Source of the DNA: Helicobacter cholecystus
Lineage (GTDB): Bacteria; Campylobacterota; Campylobacteria; Campylobacterales; Helicobacteraceae
Length of the DNA stretch: 64,000 nt
Reading direction: 5' to 3'
Assembly (NCBI RefSeq): GCF_003364215.1
Contig: NZ_NXLU01000006.1
Location: 1 to 64,000 of the forward strand
Part shown: piece by piece, positions 8,621 to 18,586 of the stretch
Layout: every line of letters begins with the position of its first letter
Position numbering within the stretch: position 1 is the first letter of the stretch
Notes under the pieces: model-generated
What the model was told of the DNA's origin: nothing
The model's input: the letters and a program-made list of their open reading frames with translations, nothing else
Databases searched by the model: none
Position numbers and translations under genes: made by a program

Positions 8621-9406
8621 ATGTCAGGTTTTGTAGAAAAAATCTTAAGTGAAAAAGAACGTTATGTTACAGCTGGGGTGCTCATTGCAGTGATTGCAAT
8701 TGCCTTTGTGATCAATCACCCTTTAATTATTTGGGGCTTACTGGGTGTGTGCTTTATTGCTGGATTTATTGAATCTCTTAAGCTTTTTTCACTCAAACCC
8801 TCTATGATTTTAATCTTGAGTGCGCTAAGTATTTGGGTCATGGCCTATTTTAATGTCTCACCCATTTCTTGTGGCATCTTTATTGCCATAGCATATGCAG
8901 GTTGGTTAGCTTATAGACGCTCAATTTCTCCAAAAACAATTCTTCCCTTTATTTATCCCACTCTTCCTTTTTTAGTGCTTTATGCACTTTATAAAGATAT
9001 GGGAGCCTATGGGCTTTCATCGCTTGTTTGGCTAATTGTTTGTGTTGCTTTTACAGATACAGGGGCATATTTTGGTGGAAGACTTTTTGGACGCAATCCC
9101 TTAACCCCCACTTCTCCTAAAAAAACAATTGAGGGTGCAGGAGTAGGGATTGCACTAGGAATTGTTGTAGGAAGTATTGCAGGGATTGGACCTAGTGGAG
9201 GTTTTACCGCCTCTCTTCTTATCTCTGTGGGTGTTTCTGTTGCTTCTATTTTTGGAGATTTATTTGAAAGCTATCTAAAAAGAGAAGCTGATGTTAAAGA
9301 CAGTGGGAGTATTTTACCTGGACATGGAGGAGTACTTGATCGTTTTGATGGAATCTTTTTTGGAGGAATTGTAATGTATTTCCTTCTATCATTTTTAAGA
9401 GCTTGA
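8621..9406 (+). CDS. cdsA: Phosphatidate cytidylyltransferase
   Basis: A 261-residue multi-pass membrane enzyme that makes CDP-diacylglycerol from phosphatidate and CTP for phospholipid synthesis. The family signature is present near the C-terminus as SPKKTIEGAGVGIALG followed by SxFGDLFESYLKREADVKDSGSILPGHGGVLDRFD-type residues. I choose the ATG at 8621 because AAGGA lies 6 nt upstream and the -10 box is downstream of the alternative start at 8564. The next gene, dxr, begins 4 nt after the stop, so membrane-lipid and isoprenoid genes share a transcript. Confidence 0.93.
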   Translation: MSGFVEKILSEKERYVTAGVLIAVIAIAFVINHPLIIWGLLGVCFIAGFIESLKLFSLKPSMILILSALSIWVMAYFNVSPISCGIFIAIAYAGWLAYRRSISPKTILPFIYPTLPFLVLYALYKDMGAYGLSSLVWLIVCVAFTDTGAYFGGRLFGRNPLTPTSPKKTIEGAGVGIALGIVVGSIAGIGPSGGFTASLLISVGVSVASIFGDLFESYLKREADVKDSGSILPGHGGVLDRFDGIFFGGIVMYFLLSFLRA

Positions 9407-9410
9407 AGTT

Positions 9411-10508
9411 TTGGATACTCTAGCTCTACTGGGAAGCACGGGTTCTATTGGACAAACCACGCTTAAAGTTGCTAAAAAATTGAATATTTCCATTGAACTT
9501 TTAGTTGCTGGAAAAAATATTAATCTACTTAATCAACAAATTCAAGAATTCTCCCCTTCTTTGGTTGTTATTGGGGATAAAAATGATTTACACAAACTTC
9601 ATAGCAAGGGAGCAAAAGTATTTTTTGGCAATGAAGGAATTAAAGAAGCACTTAGCCTCTGCTCCTCTTCTTTAGTTTTAAATGCTTTAGTTGGATTTGT
9701 GGGATTAGAACCAACTTTATTTTCTCTTGCTTTAGGAAAGCAAGTTGCACTTGCCAATAAAGAAAGCCTAGTCACTGCAGGTTGGTTATTTGATGTGAGC
9801 AAACTCATTCCTATTGATAGTGAACATTTTAGTCTTTGGTATTTGCTGAGAAATTCGCAGAATCTTAATTCATTGCTCATTACTGCAAGTGGAGGGGCAT
9901 TTCGTGATACACCTCTCTCTTTAATCCCTACTCAAACCCCAAGTGATGCCCTCAAGCACCCTAATTGGAGTATGGGTGCAAAAATTACTATTGATTCTGC
10001 GAGTATGATGAATAAGCTCTTTGAAATTCTTGAAGCCTTTTGGCTTTTTGGATGTGCTCATATTGATGCACTTATTGAGCGAAAATCCCTTATTCATGCT
10101 TTAGTTGAATTCACTGATGGAAGTATGAGTGCGCATTTAGCAAAGCCTGATATGGCTTTGGCCATCTCCTATGCTCTTAACCCTACTCTTGCTTCTCAAA
10201 CTTCTTTTCTCCCAAAAATTACCCTCTCTGATCTCTCTTCTCTCTCTTTAGAATCGATTGATACACAACGCTATCCCTTATGGCATCTTAAAGAGAAGAT
10301 TTTATCTAACCCAAAATTAGGTGTTGTTCTGAATGCAAGTAATGAAGTGGCTGTTGAGCGATTTCTAAAAGAAGAATTTCTTTTTGGGAGAATATCTGAG
10401 ATTATATTTAAAAGTATTGATCGCTTCTCTTCTCTTCCAACTTTAAAGAATTTAGAAGAGATTAGAGAGCTAGATGAAGCAGTGCGAGAATTTGCAAGAA
10501 AATCTTAG
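9411..10508 (+). CDS. dxr: 1-deoxy-D-xylulose 5-phosphate reductoisomerase
   Basis: A 365-residue enzyme of the methylerythritol phosphate pathway that converts DXP to MEP using NADPH. Visible are the nucleotide site LLGSTGSIGQTT (7-18), ALANKESLVTAGW, the substrate and metal region DSEHFSLW, the SGGAFRD loop and LNASNEVAVE. The start is a TTG at 9411, four bases after the cdsA stop, with only a weak ribosome site. No better in-frame start precedes the Rossmann motif. ispDF (59956) and ispE (45798) of the same pathway are elsewhere in the window. The 3' end overlaps the convergent yqhA-like gene by 4 nt. Confidence 0.95.
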   Translation: MDTLALLGSTGSIGQTTLKVAKKLNISIELLVAGKNINLLNQQIQEFSPSLVVIGDKNDLHKLHSKGAKVFFGNEGIKEALSLCSSSLVLNALVGFVGLEPTLFSLALGKQVALANKESLVTAGWLFDVSKLIPIDSEHFSLWYLLRNSQNLNSLLITASGGAFRDTPLSLIPTQTPSDALKHPNWSMGAKITIDSASMMNKLFEILEAFWLFGCAHIDALIERKSLIHALVEFTDGSMSAHLAKPDMALAISYALNPTLASQTSFLPKITLSDLSSLSLESIDTQRYPLWHLKEKILSNPKLGVVLNASNEVAVERFLKEEFLFGRISEIIFKSIDRFSSLPTLKNLEEIRELDEAVREFARKS

Positions 10509-11014
10509 TGCTTACTGTCTTTATGCAAGAAATACAGCCCCAATGAAAGTCCAAGAATAGAAATTGCAAAATAAAGCATATCAAGGGAACTTTGCAATCC
10601 CATATTAAGTACTTTTGAGAAAAATGCCACAATTAAGGCCATAACAATAACTTTTGCAAGCTTATCTTTAAGTTGATCAAGTGTATGAATTTCAAGAACC
10701 TTTGAACTGTGCTCATCTTTAATTTCAATTTTTGCAATAAATAACTCATACAAACCAAATGCAAAAATCAAAAGCACAACAGCAATAAGATATAAATCAA
10801 TTGCCATAATGATTGTGTTAAGTAAAATATTATGAATATCCACATCTTCAGCAAGCATTCCCATATAGTACTTATAAGTTGCTCCTACAGCCTTAATGAT
10901 ATCCATACTTGCTACAATAAAGAGCAAGATTGAACCCACCATAGAAAATACGACTGCAAAAATAATAAAAAGTCTTGCATTCCATAAAATATTTTCAAAA
11001 AACTTATGCAACAT
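10505..11014 (-). CDS. YqhA family membrane protein (UPF0114)
   Basis: A 169-residue membrane protein with about four hydrophobic segments (roughly 15-38, 63-90, 120-140 and 145-163). The pattern FENILWNARLFIIFAVVFS and the GLYELFIAKIE segment match the UPF0114/YqhA family, which has no firm function. Its ATG shares a base with the stop of asd, so it is the last gene of the ppsA-asd transcript. Its own stop overlaps the convergent dxr stop by 4 nt. Confidence 0.82.
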   Translation of the reverse strand: MLHKFFENILWNARLFIIFAVVFSMVGSILLFIVASMDIIKAVGATYKYYMGMLAEDVDIHNILLNTIIMAIDLYLIAVVLLIFAFGLYELFIAKIEIKDEHSSKVLEIHTLDQLKDKLAKVIVMALIVAFFSKVLNMGLQSSLDMLYFAISILGLSLGLYFLHKDSKH

Positions 11015-12042
11015 TAAAAATCCTCTAACTTAATCCATTGTTGTGCAATCCTTAAGGCATTGGTTGCAGCACCTACTCTAAGTTGATCAGCAACACACCA
11101 AAGATGCAAAATATGTTCATCAAAATTATCCACCCTTACTCTACCTACATAAGTCTCATTTGTATCTGTAGCAATTGAAGGCATTGGATAAATTTTTTGC
11201 TCCAAGTCATCTAAAAGAACAATATTTTTAGCTTCTAAGAGTGCTTCTCTTGCCTTTTGTAAATCCACTTTTTTCTTAAATCTAATCGTAATACTCTCAC
11301 TATGGCTTCTAAGAACAGGAACGCGTACACAGGTTGCACTTATAGGAAAAGAGGCATGCATGATTTTTTGAGTTTCATTAATCATTTTCATCTCCTCTTT
11401 ACTGTAATGATTGGGCATAAATATATCAATTTGAGGAATAAGATTAAGCGCAATGCGATGGGGAAAAGCCTTAGCCTCGCAAGATTGAAGATTAAATGCA
11501 AAGAATTTTTGCATCTGTTCTACTAACTCTTCCATTCCTTTTTTTCCTGCACCACTCACAGCCTGATAAGTGCTCACATCTACTCGTTCAATCTCAAAGG
11601 CTTGATGCAATGGAGATAAAACTTGGACCATTTGGATTGTTGAACAATTTGGATTTGCGATAATTCCACTCTTTTTCCATTGAGCAATATCCTCTGAATT
11701 TACTTCTGGAACAACAAGAGGCACATCTTCTTGCATTCTAAAAAAACTCGTATTATCAATAACTAGCGCACCTATTTTAGTTGCACTTTGAGCAAATTCC
11801 TCACTTACCTTTCCTCCAGCTGAGAAAAAAGCAATCTGCACACCCTCTTTTTCAAATACATCATGAGTAAGCTCTTGGACTTTCCAAGATTTTCCCAAAG
11901 CTTCAATCTCCACTCCAGCGCTTCTGCTGCTTGCTAATGGAACAAGTTTTTCAACAGGAAAGTTTTCTTCCTCTAAAACCTTAAAAATCTCCTCTCCTAC
12001 TGCACCTGTTGCACCTACAACTGCTACAACATATTTTTTCAT
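11014..12042 (-). CDS. asd: Aspartate-semialdehyde dehydrogenase
   Basis: A 342-residue enzyme that reduces aspartyl phosphate to aspartate semialdehyde with NADPH. It feeds lysine and diaminopimelate, threonine and methionine synthesis. The N-terminal VVGATGAVGEE nucleotide motif (8-18) and the catalytic Cys133 in NPNCSTIQM are intact, with SGAGKKGMEEL and the C-terminal VDNFDEHILHLWCVADQLRVGAATNALRI-type block. It starts 5 nt after the ppsA stop. dapF (28605) and the dapC-like aminotransferase (51212) act later in the same pathway. Confidence 0.96.
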   Translation of the reverse strand: MKKYVVAVVGATGAVGEEIFKVLEEENFPVEKLVPLASSRSAGVEIEALGKSWKVQELTHDVFEKEGVQIAFFSAGGKVSEEFAQSATKIGALVIDNTSFFRMQEDVPLVVPEVNSEDIAQWKKSGIIANPNCSTIQMVQVLSPLHQAFEIERVDVSTYQAVSGAGKKGMEELVEQMQKFFAFNLQSCEAKAFPHRIALNLIPQIDIFMPNHYSKEEMKMINETQKIMHASFPISATCVRVPVLRSHSESITIRFKKKVDLQKAREALLEAKNIVLLDDLEQKIYPMPSIATDTNETYVGRVRVDNFDEHILHLWCVADQLRVGAATNALRIAQQWIKLEDF

Positions 12043-12047
12043 TCTCT

Positions 12048-14480
12048 TTATTTCTCTCCCTCTTGAAGAGTTTTTTCAAGTTTTAAGATTCTCTCCCAAG
12101 TACTTAGGATTGAATCAGGATTAAGAGAAATGGAGGTAATTCCTTGCTTGACTAAAAACTCCGCAACTTCTGGATAATCACTGGGTGCTTGCCCACAAAT
12201 TCCACAATATTTCCCATTTTTCTTACAGGCTTCAATTGCTTTTTTAAACATCTCTAGCATTGCAGGATTTCTTTCATCAAAAACATGACTGACAAGCTCT
12301 CCATCACGATCAACTCCCAAAGTAAGCTGAGTAAGATCATTGGAACCAATGGAGAAACCATCAAATAAGCTTAAAAACTCATCAGCCAAAATCACATTAA
12401 TAGGCAATTCACACATCACATACACTTCAAGCCCATCTTTTCCTTGCTCTAAGCCATTACGTCGCATAATCTCTAGGACCTTTTTACCCTCTTCGGGAGT
12501 TCTAAGAAAGGGAATCATCACTTTAAGATTAGTCAGCCCCATCTCATCACGCACCATTGCAAGAGCCTGACACTCCCATTCAAAGGCACTGCGATATTGC
12601 TCAGAGTAATATCTGCTTGCCCCCCTATACCCTAGCATTGGATTTTCTTCATGAGGTTCATACTCACTTCCACTTAACATTCCACGATATTCATTGGATT
12701 TAAAATCACTTGTTCTTACAATTACAGGATTAGGATAAAAGGCTGAAGCAATCATTCCCATTCCCTCTGCAATTTTTTTAATAAAAAAATCTTTTGGCCC
12801 ATCATAACCACTAATTAGCTTTTCAATCTCTTCCTGATTCTTGATATTTTTACCATTTTGCATATCCACAAGTGCTAGAGGATGAGCTTTAATTTGATTA
12901 AGAATAATCATCTCCATTCTTGCTAATCCCACACCATTATTAGGGAATCTTGAAAAATCAAAGGCTTTTTCTGGATTTCCAATATTAAGATAGATTTTTG
13001 TTTTAGGTTGTTCAAAATGTGAAAGTTCAAAGGTTTCTACTTCATAAGGATGAATTCCATTATAAATATAGCCCTCTTCCCCTTCAGCACAGGAGATGGT
13101 CACTTCCATTCCATTATAAAGCCTCTCTGTTGCACCTAATGCCCCAACAATTGTTGGCACACCAATTTCTCTAGCAACAATTGCAGCATGGCAAGTTCTC
13201 CCTCCACGATTTGTAATCACTGCTGCAGCTTTCTTCATTGCAGGTTCCCAATCTGGATCAGTATTATCAGTGACTAAAATCTCGCCCTCATTGAATGATC
13301 CCATATGCTCAATATCATTAATAATTCTTACCTTACCGCTTCCAATCTTCCCACCAATTGCAATTCCTTTTAAAATTACCTCCCCTTTATCCACAGGTTT
13401 TTTGAAGCGATACTTCTCCACACTTTGTCCTCCACCCTTTTTAAGTACCTGACTTTGCACAGTTTCAGGACGTGCTTGAACGATAAAAATCTCTCCACTC
13501 TCACCATCCTTTGCCCACTCCATATCCATGGGTCGATACTCACCTGCTTCTTTACTGTAATGCTCTTCAATAAGTATTGCATAACGAGCAAGTTTAAGAA
13601 TATCTTCATCACTGATTGAAAAAGTGTCATATTCCTTTTGAGTTGTAGGAATATTTTTAGTTGGATGCGAGCTTCCCCTTGGTGCATAAACCATTTTTTG
13701 ATGCTTATGTCCAAGCTGACGTTTAATAATAGGGCGTTTCCCCTCTAAGAGTGTGGGTTTAAACACATAAAATTCATCAGGATTGACACTTCCACCTACA
13801 ACATTCTCACCCAATCCCCAACTTGAAGTAATCAAAATTGCATCTTTAAATCCAGTCTCTGTATCAATTGAAAACATTACCCCTGCACTTCCCTTATCTG
13901 CTCTTACCATTTTTTGCACACCCACACTTAAGGCAACTTTAAAATGATCAAAATTTCTTGAAGCACGATAACTGATTGCACGATCTGTAAAAAGCGATGC
14001 AAAACAAGATTTAACATAATGAATCAGTTCACTTTGTCCTTTTACACTCAAATAAGTATCTTGCTGACCCGCAAATGAAGCATCAGGTAAATCTTCTGCT
14101 GTTGCCGAGCTTCGCACAGCAACATCTGCTTCTTGCATTCCATACTCAGTGCTCAAAATTTTATAAGCCTCTAAAATCTCATCACGCAAATCATTAGGTA
14201 ATGGAGTAGTAAAAATTAAATCTCTAATTTGTTTAGCCCTAACTTTTAATACATCAATCTCTGTTGTATCAACTCCATGCAGAAGCGAAACAATCTTCTC
14301 TCTAATCCCGGCACTATCAAGCAAATACCAATATGCTTCGCTTGTAATGGCAAATCCATTAGGAACCTTAATCCCTACAGGAAGTAATTCTTGAAACATC
14401 TCTCCAATACTTGCATTTTTCCCACCAACGATAGGAACATCTTTATTGTTGAGCTCTTTGAAGAATTTGATGTATTTCAT
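12048..14480 (-). CDS. ppsA: Phosphoenolpyruvate synthase
   Basis: Pyruvate, water dikinase of about 810 residues, making PEP from pyruvate and ATP in gluconeogenesis. Order of domains: N-terminal ATP-grasp nucleotide-binding domain ([32 protein letters not shown]), central swivelling domain with the phospho-histidine in [13 protein letters not shown] (about residue 431), and a C-terminal PEP-binding barrel ending with [14 protein letters not shown] use the ATG at 14480, 6 nt after GGAGAG; an in-frame TTG 12 nt further upstream lies on top of that ribosome site. It is the first gene of a ppsA-asd-yqhA operon. Confidence 0.95.
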   Translation of the reverse strand: MKYIKFFKELNNKDVPIVGGKNASIGEMFQELLPVGIKVPNGFAITSEAYWYLLDSAGIREKIVSLLHGVDTTEIDVLKVRAKQIRDLIFTTPLPNDLRDEILEAYKILSTEYGMQEADVAVRSSATAEDLPDASFAGQQDTYLSVKGQSELIHYVKSCFASLFTDRAISYRASRNFDHFKVALSVGVQKMVRADKGSAGVMFSIDTETGFKDAILITSSWGLGENVVGGSVNPDEFYVFKPTLLEGKRPIIKRQLGHKHQKMVYAPRGSSHPTKNIPTTQKEYDTFSISDEDILKLARYAILIEEHYSKEAGEYRPMDMEWAKDGESGEIFIVQARPETVQSQVLKKGGGQSVEKYRFKKPVDKGEVILKGIAIGGKIGSGKVRIINDIEHMGSFNEGEILVTDNTDPDWEPAMKKAAAVITNRGGRTCHAAIVAREIGVPTIVGALGATERLYNGMEVTISCAEGEEGYIYNGIHPYEVETFELSHFEQPKTKIYLNIGNPEKAFDFSRFPNNGVGLARMEMIILNQIKAHPLALVDMQNGKNIKNQEEIEKLISGYDGPKDFFIKKIAEGMGMIASAFYPNPVIVRTSDFKSNEYRGMLSGSEYEPHEENPMLGYRGASRYYSEQYRSAFEWECQALAMVRDEMGLTNLKVMIPFLRTPEEGKKVLEIMRRNGLEQGKDGLEVYVMCELPINVILADEFLSLFDGFSIGSNDLTQLTLGVDRDGELVSHVFDERNPAMLEMFKKAIEACKKNGKYCGICGQAPSDYPEVAEFLVKQGITSISLNPDSILSTWERILKLEKTLQEGEK

Positions 14481-14492
14481 TTTTCTCTCCAA

Positions 14493-14966
14493 TGCGAAAT
14501 TTGCAAAACTTAAAATGATACAATGTTACAGGCTATATTTCACTTAAAAACTTTATTATCCTATAGAAAAATTTGAAGTTTTTAATTTCAAAAGAATCTC
14601 TTGGGTTCTTGTATAGATTTAAATAACTTAATATTTTTTTAAAATATTAAGTTAAAATTTTATAGCTTAAAGTTTTGGATTATCCTATTTTAGTTCTGAA
14701 TCCTATCTATTCATAAGACTCAATGGATATAAATTCTTAAATTAAAATTATACAAGAAATTTTACAGCAAAGACGGAACTGATCCATTGAATTAAAAATA
14801 CCTCTAGGTATAATCCCTACAAAACGATATAACAAGGTCTTAGAGTTTTCTATTTTTATCTTGAATATTTGATTGGATTATATTTTTCAAGAGACTTTTC
14901 ATTTAATCTATTGTTCTTTTTATTCTTTAAAATTTTATAGAAAATTTTAAAGAATAAGGATTATCG
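14493..14966. other. Gene-free stretch between ppsA and nhaA
   Basis: About 470 nt, very AT-rich, between divergent genes, so it should hold both promoters. The main structure is a perfect 13-bp inverted repeat at 14625-14653. I see no RNA gene and no protein-like frame. Confidence 0.5.
14625..14653. repeat. Perfect 13-bp AT-rich inverted repeat
   Basis: AACTTAATATTTT (14625-14637) and its exact complement (14641-14653) flank TTT. A hairpin or a dimeric operator is possible. It lies between divergent ppsA and nhaA, about 145 nt before ppsA and 310 nt before nhaA. Confidence 0.7.
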
Positions 14967-16427
14967 ATGGAGAGATTCTTAAAATTTGTTTTAAGCGATT
15001 GGGGAGTTAAAAATACTTTCTATCTTAAAGATAGATTGCAAAAAGGCTTATATCACTTTATAGGACATGAATCTTTTGGGGGAATATTACTTTTTATTTG
15101 CGTGATTGTGGCGATGATATTAGCAAATCTTCCCACTACAGCTGAACATTATTTTTCTTTATGGCAGAGTAAAATCACTCTTTCTTTTAATGATTTTCAA
15201 AAAGAAATTACATTAATACACCTAATTAATGATTTTTTAATGTCTTTTTTCTTCTTAATGGTAGGGCTGGAGATGAAAAGGGAAATTTTATATGGGGATT
15301 TAATGGGGTTTAAAAAAATGAGCTTCTCAATGTTTGGAGCATTGGGGGGAATTATTATTCCTATTACAATCTATCTTGCCTTTAACCATAATCTTACTTC
15401 AAGCTCAGGATTTGGAATTGCAATGAGTACGGATACTGCTTTTGCATTAGGAGTGATTTTCTTGCTTGGAAAACGTATTCCCTCTGTAATAAAAATCTTT
15501 CTTGTTACTCTTGCAGTAGCCGATGATTTAGTGGCTATCATCATTATTGCAATTTTTTATACGCAAAATATTGAGATCTTTTGGCTATGTATGGCTGCTG
15601 TGAGCTTGGTAGGTTTAATATATCTTAATTATAAAGATACAAAATACATCTTCTTATATCTCATCTTTGGAGCATTTCTTTGGTATTCCACTCTCCTCAG
15701 TGGGATACATCCTACTATCTCTGCCGTTTTACTTGCTTTCTGTGTCCCTGGAAAAACAAAACTGAATAAAATGTATTTCCAAAAAATGCTTCAAGAGTTG
15801 AAAAAATTAGATTTACAAGAGTTATCTCAAACCAAAGATGAGGCACAAGAGGATGGCTTTTTTACATCCAGTAAAAAAGCCATTAGCAAATTCTTTCATA
15901 ACAATCAAGACCAAGAAGTAGATATCCATAAGATGAGCCATTATGTGCATATTCTAGACAGTATAGGCAAGTATTCCTATTATGCTAAAAATCCACTCTT
16001 GGGGCTTGAGATTGCACTTCAACCCCTTTGTGCATATTTTATTGTTCCACTCTTTGCTTTTGCTAATGGTGGAGTAAAAATAACAGCAGGAAGCAATCTT
16101 TTTGCTCAACCTATGATGTGGGGAATATTCTTTGGACTTGTATTAGGTAAACCTATTGGAATCTTGCTTTTTACATATCTTAGCCAAAAGTTTAATATTT
16201 CAATCAAACCTAAGGGACTAAATTATGGACACATTTTAGCTACAGGATTTTTAGCGGGAATTGGTTTTACAATGTCAATGTTTGTAGCAACTTTAGCTTA
16301 TGAGGATAAAACCATGGTAGATTTAGCTAAACTTTCAGTTTTATTTAGCTCTCTTGTTGCCACACTTTTAGGGATTATCTTCTTGTATCTAAGTACAAAA
16401 CCTCCCAAAAAAGATATCCCTTCTTAA
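14967..16427 (+). CDS. nhaA: Na+/H+ antiporter NhaA
   Basis: A 486-residue inner-membrane antiporter that expels Na+ in exchange for protons. The ion-site aspartates are present: Asp186-Asp187 in LAVADDLVA, and Asp155 in MSTDTAFALG. The N-terminal GHESFGGILLFI block and FLMVGLEMKRE are typical. Compared with enterobacterial NhaA (about 390 residues) there is a long hydrophilic insert near residues 265-330 (QEDGFFTSSKKAISKFFHN), as Helicobacter NhaA proteins have. Start: ATG 8 nt after AAGGA. A C9-T9 run follows directly after the stop. Confidence 0.95.
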   Translation: MERFLKFVLSDWGVKNTFYLKDRLQKGLYHFIGHESFGGILLFICVIVAMILANLPTTAEHYFSLWQSKITLSFNDFQKEITLIHLINDFLMSFFFLMVGLEMKREILYGDLMGFKKMSFSMFGALGGIIIPITIYLAFNHNLTSSSGFGIAMSTDTAFALGVIFLLGKRIPSVIKIFLVTLAVADDLVAIIIIAIFYTQNIEIFWLCMAAVSLVGLIYLNYKDTKYIFLYLIFGAFLWYSTLLSGIHPTISAVLLAFCVPGKTKLNKMYFQKMLQELKKLDLQELSQTKDEAQEDGFFTSSKKAISKFFHNNQDQEVDIHKMSHYVHILDSIGKYSYYAKNPLLGLEIALQPLCAYFIVPLFAFANGGVKITAGSNLFAQPMMWGIFFGLVLGKPIGILLFTYLSQKFNISIKPKGLNYGHILATGFLAGIGFTMSMFVATLAYEDKTMVDLAKLSVLFSSLVATLLGIIFLYLSTKPPKKDIPS

Positions 16428-16428
16428 T

Positions 16429-16446
16429 CCCCCCCCCTTTTTTTTG
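16429..16446. repeat. C9-T9 homopolymer pair between convergent genes
   Basis: Nine C (16429-16437) followed by nine T (16438-16446), one base after the nhaA stop and 9 nt before the end of the convergent binding-protein gene. It is not near a start codon and no -10 box follows it. Confidence 0.85.
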
Positions 16447-16455
16447 GAGAAGAGA

Positions 16456-17199
16456 TTATTTACTCCAACCAAATTTTTTAAAGATCTTCTCAGCATCTTT
16501 ACTTGAGAGGAATGCAACAAAATCGACTGCTTCCTTAGAAGCATTTTTCATTGCAACAACATTAAAGGTTCGATAGATCACCAAATCTTTTTCAATTTTT
16601 ACAACTTCACCAAAATCAGGATTACTCTTTGCCCAATCAAGCCAAGTAATCCATACATCAGCCTCTTTATTTAAGAAAAGTTTTTTAGCACTTCCACTAT
16701 TTGGAACATAAGCCACAATATTGGATCTAAAATCTGCAATTGTTTTAAGATCCTTAGTTCTTCCAATCATATCTTCCCAAACACCAGTTCCTGAAGTATT
16801 GCTCTTTCCAGCACCTTCGGGCACAACAATTCTTGCCTTTTTCTTTGCTAAATCTTTAAGGGATTTAATCTTTAAGGGATTGCCTTTTTGAGTAAGAATA
16901 ATTGCCTCTCTAAAATAAAGAGGTTTAATCTCTTTTGGATCAAATTTATCTCCAAAATCTGTGGCAATAGCAACTGCTGATTGATCAGATGCTCCAAAAA
17001 GAATATCTGCATCTTGCTGTGCTTTTTGTTGCCAAGTCTTTTGTGGACCAAAATTGATATTGACCCTTACACCTGTTTTTTGCTCATATACTTTTGCAAC
17101 TTCCTTAAGTGCAGTGTGAGGACCACCTGGACCATAGAGATTAACTTCAGCATAAAGCCAAGCACCTAAAACCATAACTAAAAATGAAATCTTTTTCAT
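16456..17199 (-). CDS. AcfC-like periplasmic substrate-binding protein
   Basis: A 247-residue exported protein with a short Sec signal (MKKISFLVMVLGAWLYA, cleavage about residue 17). The mature start VNLYGPGGPHTALKEVAKVYEQKTG is typical of the AcfC subgroup of the ModA/type-2 periplasmic binding fold. Later blocks are DILFGASDQSAVA, IVVPEGAGKSNTSGTG, YVPNSGSAKKLF and ADVWITWLDW. Relatives bind small oxyanions or sulfur compounds; the ligand here is unknown. No ABC permease or ATPase is adjacent, so it stands alone. It has a divergent rmuC on one side and convergent nhaA on the other. Confidence 0.75.
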   Translation of the reverse strand: MKKISFLVMVLGAWLYAEVNLYGPGGPHTALKEVAKVYEQKTGVRVNINFGPQKTWQQKAQQDADILFGASDQSAVAIATDFGDKFDPKEIKPLYFREAIILTQKGNPLKIKSLKDLAKKKARIVVPEGAGKSNTSGTGVWEDMIGRTKDLKTIADFRSNIVAYVPNSGSAKKLFLNKEADVWITWLDWAKSNPDFGEVVKIEKDLVIYRTFNVVAMKNASKEAVDFVAFLSSKDAEKIFKKFGWSK

Positions 17200-17311
17200 T
17201 TTTTCTCCTTCTATAAAAATTAAAAGTAGAAATCATCAACATATTTCATTAATAAAAATTAAATAAACAATTTAGTGACCTTTGTTCTTTAATGTCTTTC
17301 ATAATTTTTAT

Positions 17312-17320
17312 TGCTAAAAT
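17312..17320 (+). promoter_or_regulatory. Extended -10 promoter of rmuC
   Basis: TGC then TAAAAT (17315-17320), 27 nt before the rmuC ATG, with TTAGGAG between as ribosome site. Confidence 0.5.
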
Positions 17321-17347
17321 CCTTCTATCACTTTATTAGGAGAAATC

Positions 17348-18586
17348 ATGCTTTCTTATATTCTTAGCACTTTATTTATTGTCGCATTCATAAGCACTCT
17401 TATAGTGCTCTTATTTCAAATCAAAAAAAATAAAAATCTCCAATCCCAAAATTTTACACTCCAAAATCTTTCTCAATCCCAAAAAGAACTTATCACTTCT
17501 CTTAAACTTGAGCTTAACCACAGTCTTAAAAATCTTGAAGAAACTCAAAACTCTTTACTTGCACAAAAAAATGAACTTAAAGAGCAATACACTCAAAATC
17601 TTGAAAAACTTGAAAATAAATACAATAGCAATCTTGCTACACTCAAAGAAGAGCTTACTCAAAATTTTTCACTTCAAAATAAAGCCCTTTTTGCACAAAA
17701 TCAAAATCAAATTAATGAAGATTCTAAAAAACTCTTAAATGAAATTTTCTCCCCCCTCAAAGAAGAAATCCAAAACTACAACAAGCGATTGCTTGAAAAT
17801 CAAACAAGCGTAAAAACGAGTATTGAAAATATGTTTAAATACTCTAATGCAATGAGTGAAAATGCTCAAAAACTTGCTCAAATCCTAAAAGGGGATAAAA
17901 AAGTTAGGGGTAATTTTGGAGAAATTCAGCTTAAGAGTGTGCTTCAAAATAGTGGGTTAATTGAGGGGGAGCATTATAAACTCCAAGAACAACTCTCTTT
18001 TGAAGGATCACGTTATATCCCTGATGCAATCATCTATCTTGAAAAAGATAAAAGCATCATTATTGATGCTAAATTCTCTCTTCCCAGTGATTTTAGTTTT
18101 GAGGAAGTAGGACTTGAAGTCAAAGATGAACTAGCAAAAAACCTCTGTTGTAGGATTGAGGAACTCAGTAAAAAACCCTACCACAAACTTTCTTCTTATG
18201 ATTTTGTTCTTTTATTCATTCCTTACCAAAATATCCTTGATCTTGCCCTAGAAGCCAAACCTTCACTCTACCAATATGCTTATGATAAAAAAATCTATCT
18301 CACCACCCCTCACACACTTTTTATGGCACTTAAAACCATTCAAATTACTTGGATTAATATGGATAAAAGTGAAAATGTTTCCCAATCACTTCAAGAGATT
18401 GAGAAATTTTATGAGAAGTTTTTAGGGATTGTTGAAGATTGCAATAAAATTGCAAAACTTAAAGACACGCTCTGCGATGTGCATCAAGATTTGGCAAAAA
18501 AACTCACAGAAGGCAGGGGAAATCTGGAGAGTAGATTCCAAAAGCTTGGAATCTATGCTAAAAAAGAAATTGATATTAAACCTTAA
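17348..18586 (+). CDS. rmuC: RmuC family DNA recombination protein
   Basis: A 412-residue protein with an N-terminal membrane segment (about 3-24), a long Gln/Asn/Lys-rich coiled coil (about 28-150) and the conserved RmuC nuclease-like domain (GDKKVRGNFGEIQLKSVLQNSGL, YIPDAIIYLEKDKSIIIDAKF, then LLFIPYQNILDLAL). RmuC limits recombination at inverted repeats in E. coli; biochemical detail is limited. It is monocistronic, with a strong AGGAG ribosome site. Confidence 0.92.
   Translation: MLSYILSTLFIVAFISTLIVLLFQIKKNKNLQSQNFTLQNLSQSQKELITSLKLELNHSLKNLEETQNSLLAQKNELKEQYTQNLEKLENKYNSNLATLKEELTQNFSLQNKALFAQNQNQINEDSKKLLNEIFSPLKEEIQNYNKRLLENQTSVKTSIENMFKYSNAMSENAQKLAQILKGDKKVRGNFGEIQLKSVLQNSGLIEGEHYKLQEQLSFEGSRYIPDAIIYLEKDKSIIIDAKFSLPSDFSFEEVGLEVKDELAKNLCCRIEELSKKPYHKLSSYDFVLLFIPYQNILDLALEAKPSLYQYAYDKKIYLTTPHTLFMALKTIQITWINMDKSENVSQSLQEIEKFYEKFLGIVEDCNKIAKLKDTLCDVHQDLAKKLTEGRGNLESRFQKLGIYAKKEIDIKP

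Noticed and set aside
9411-9420. dxr start as a frameshift or truncated N-terminus
   Set aside because: The frame begins with TTG directly before the Rossmann motif at the normal distance, so a non-ATG start explains it.
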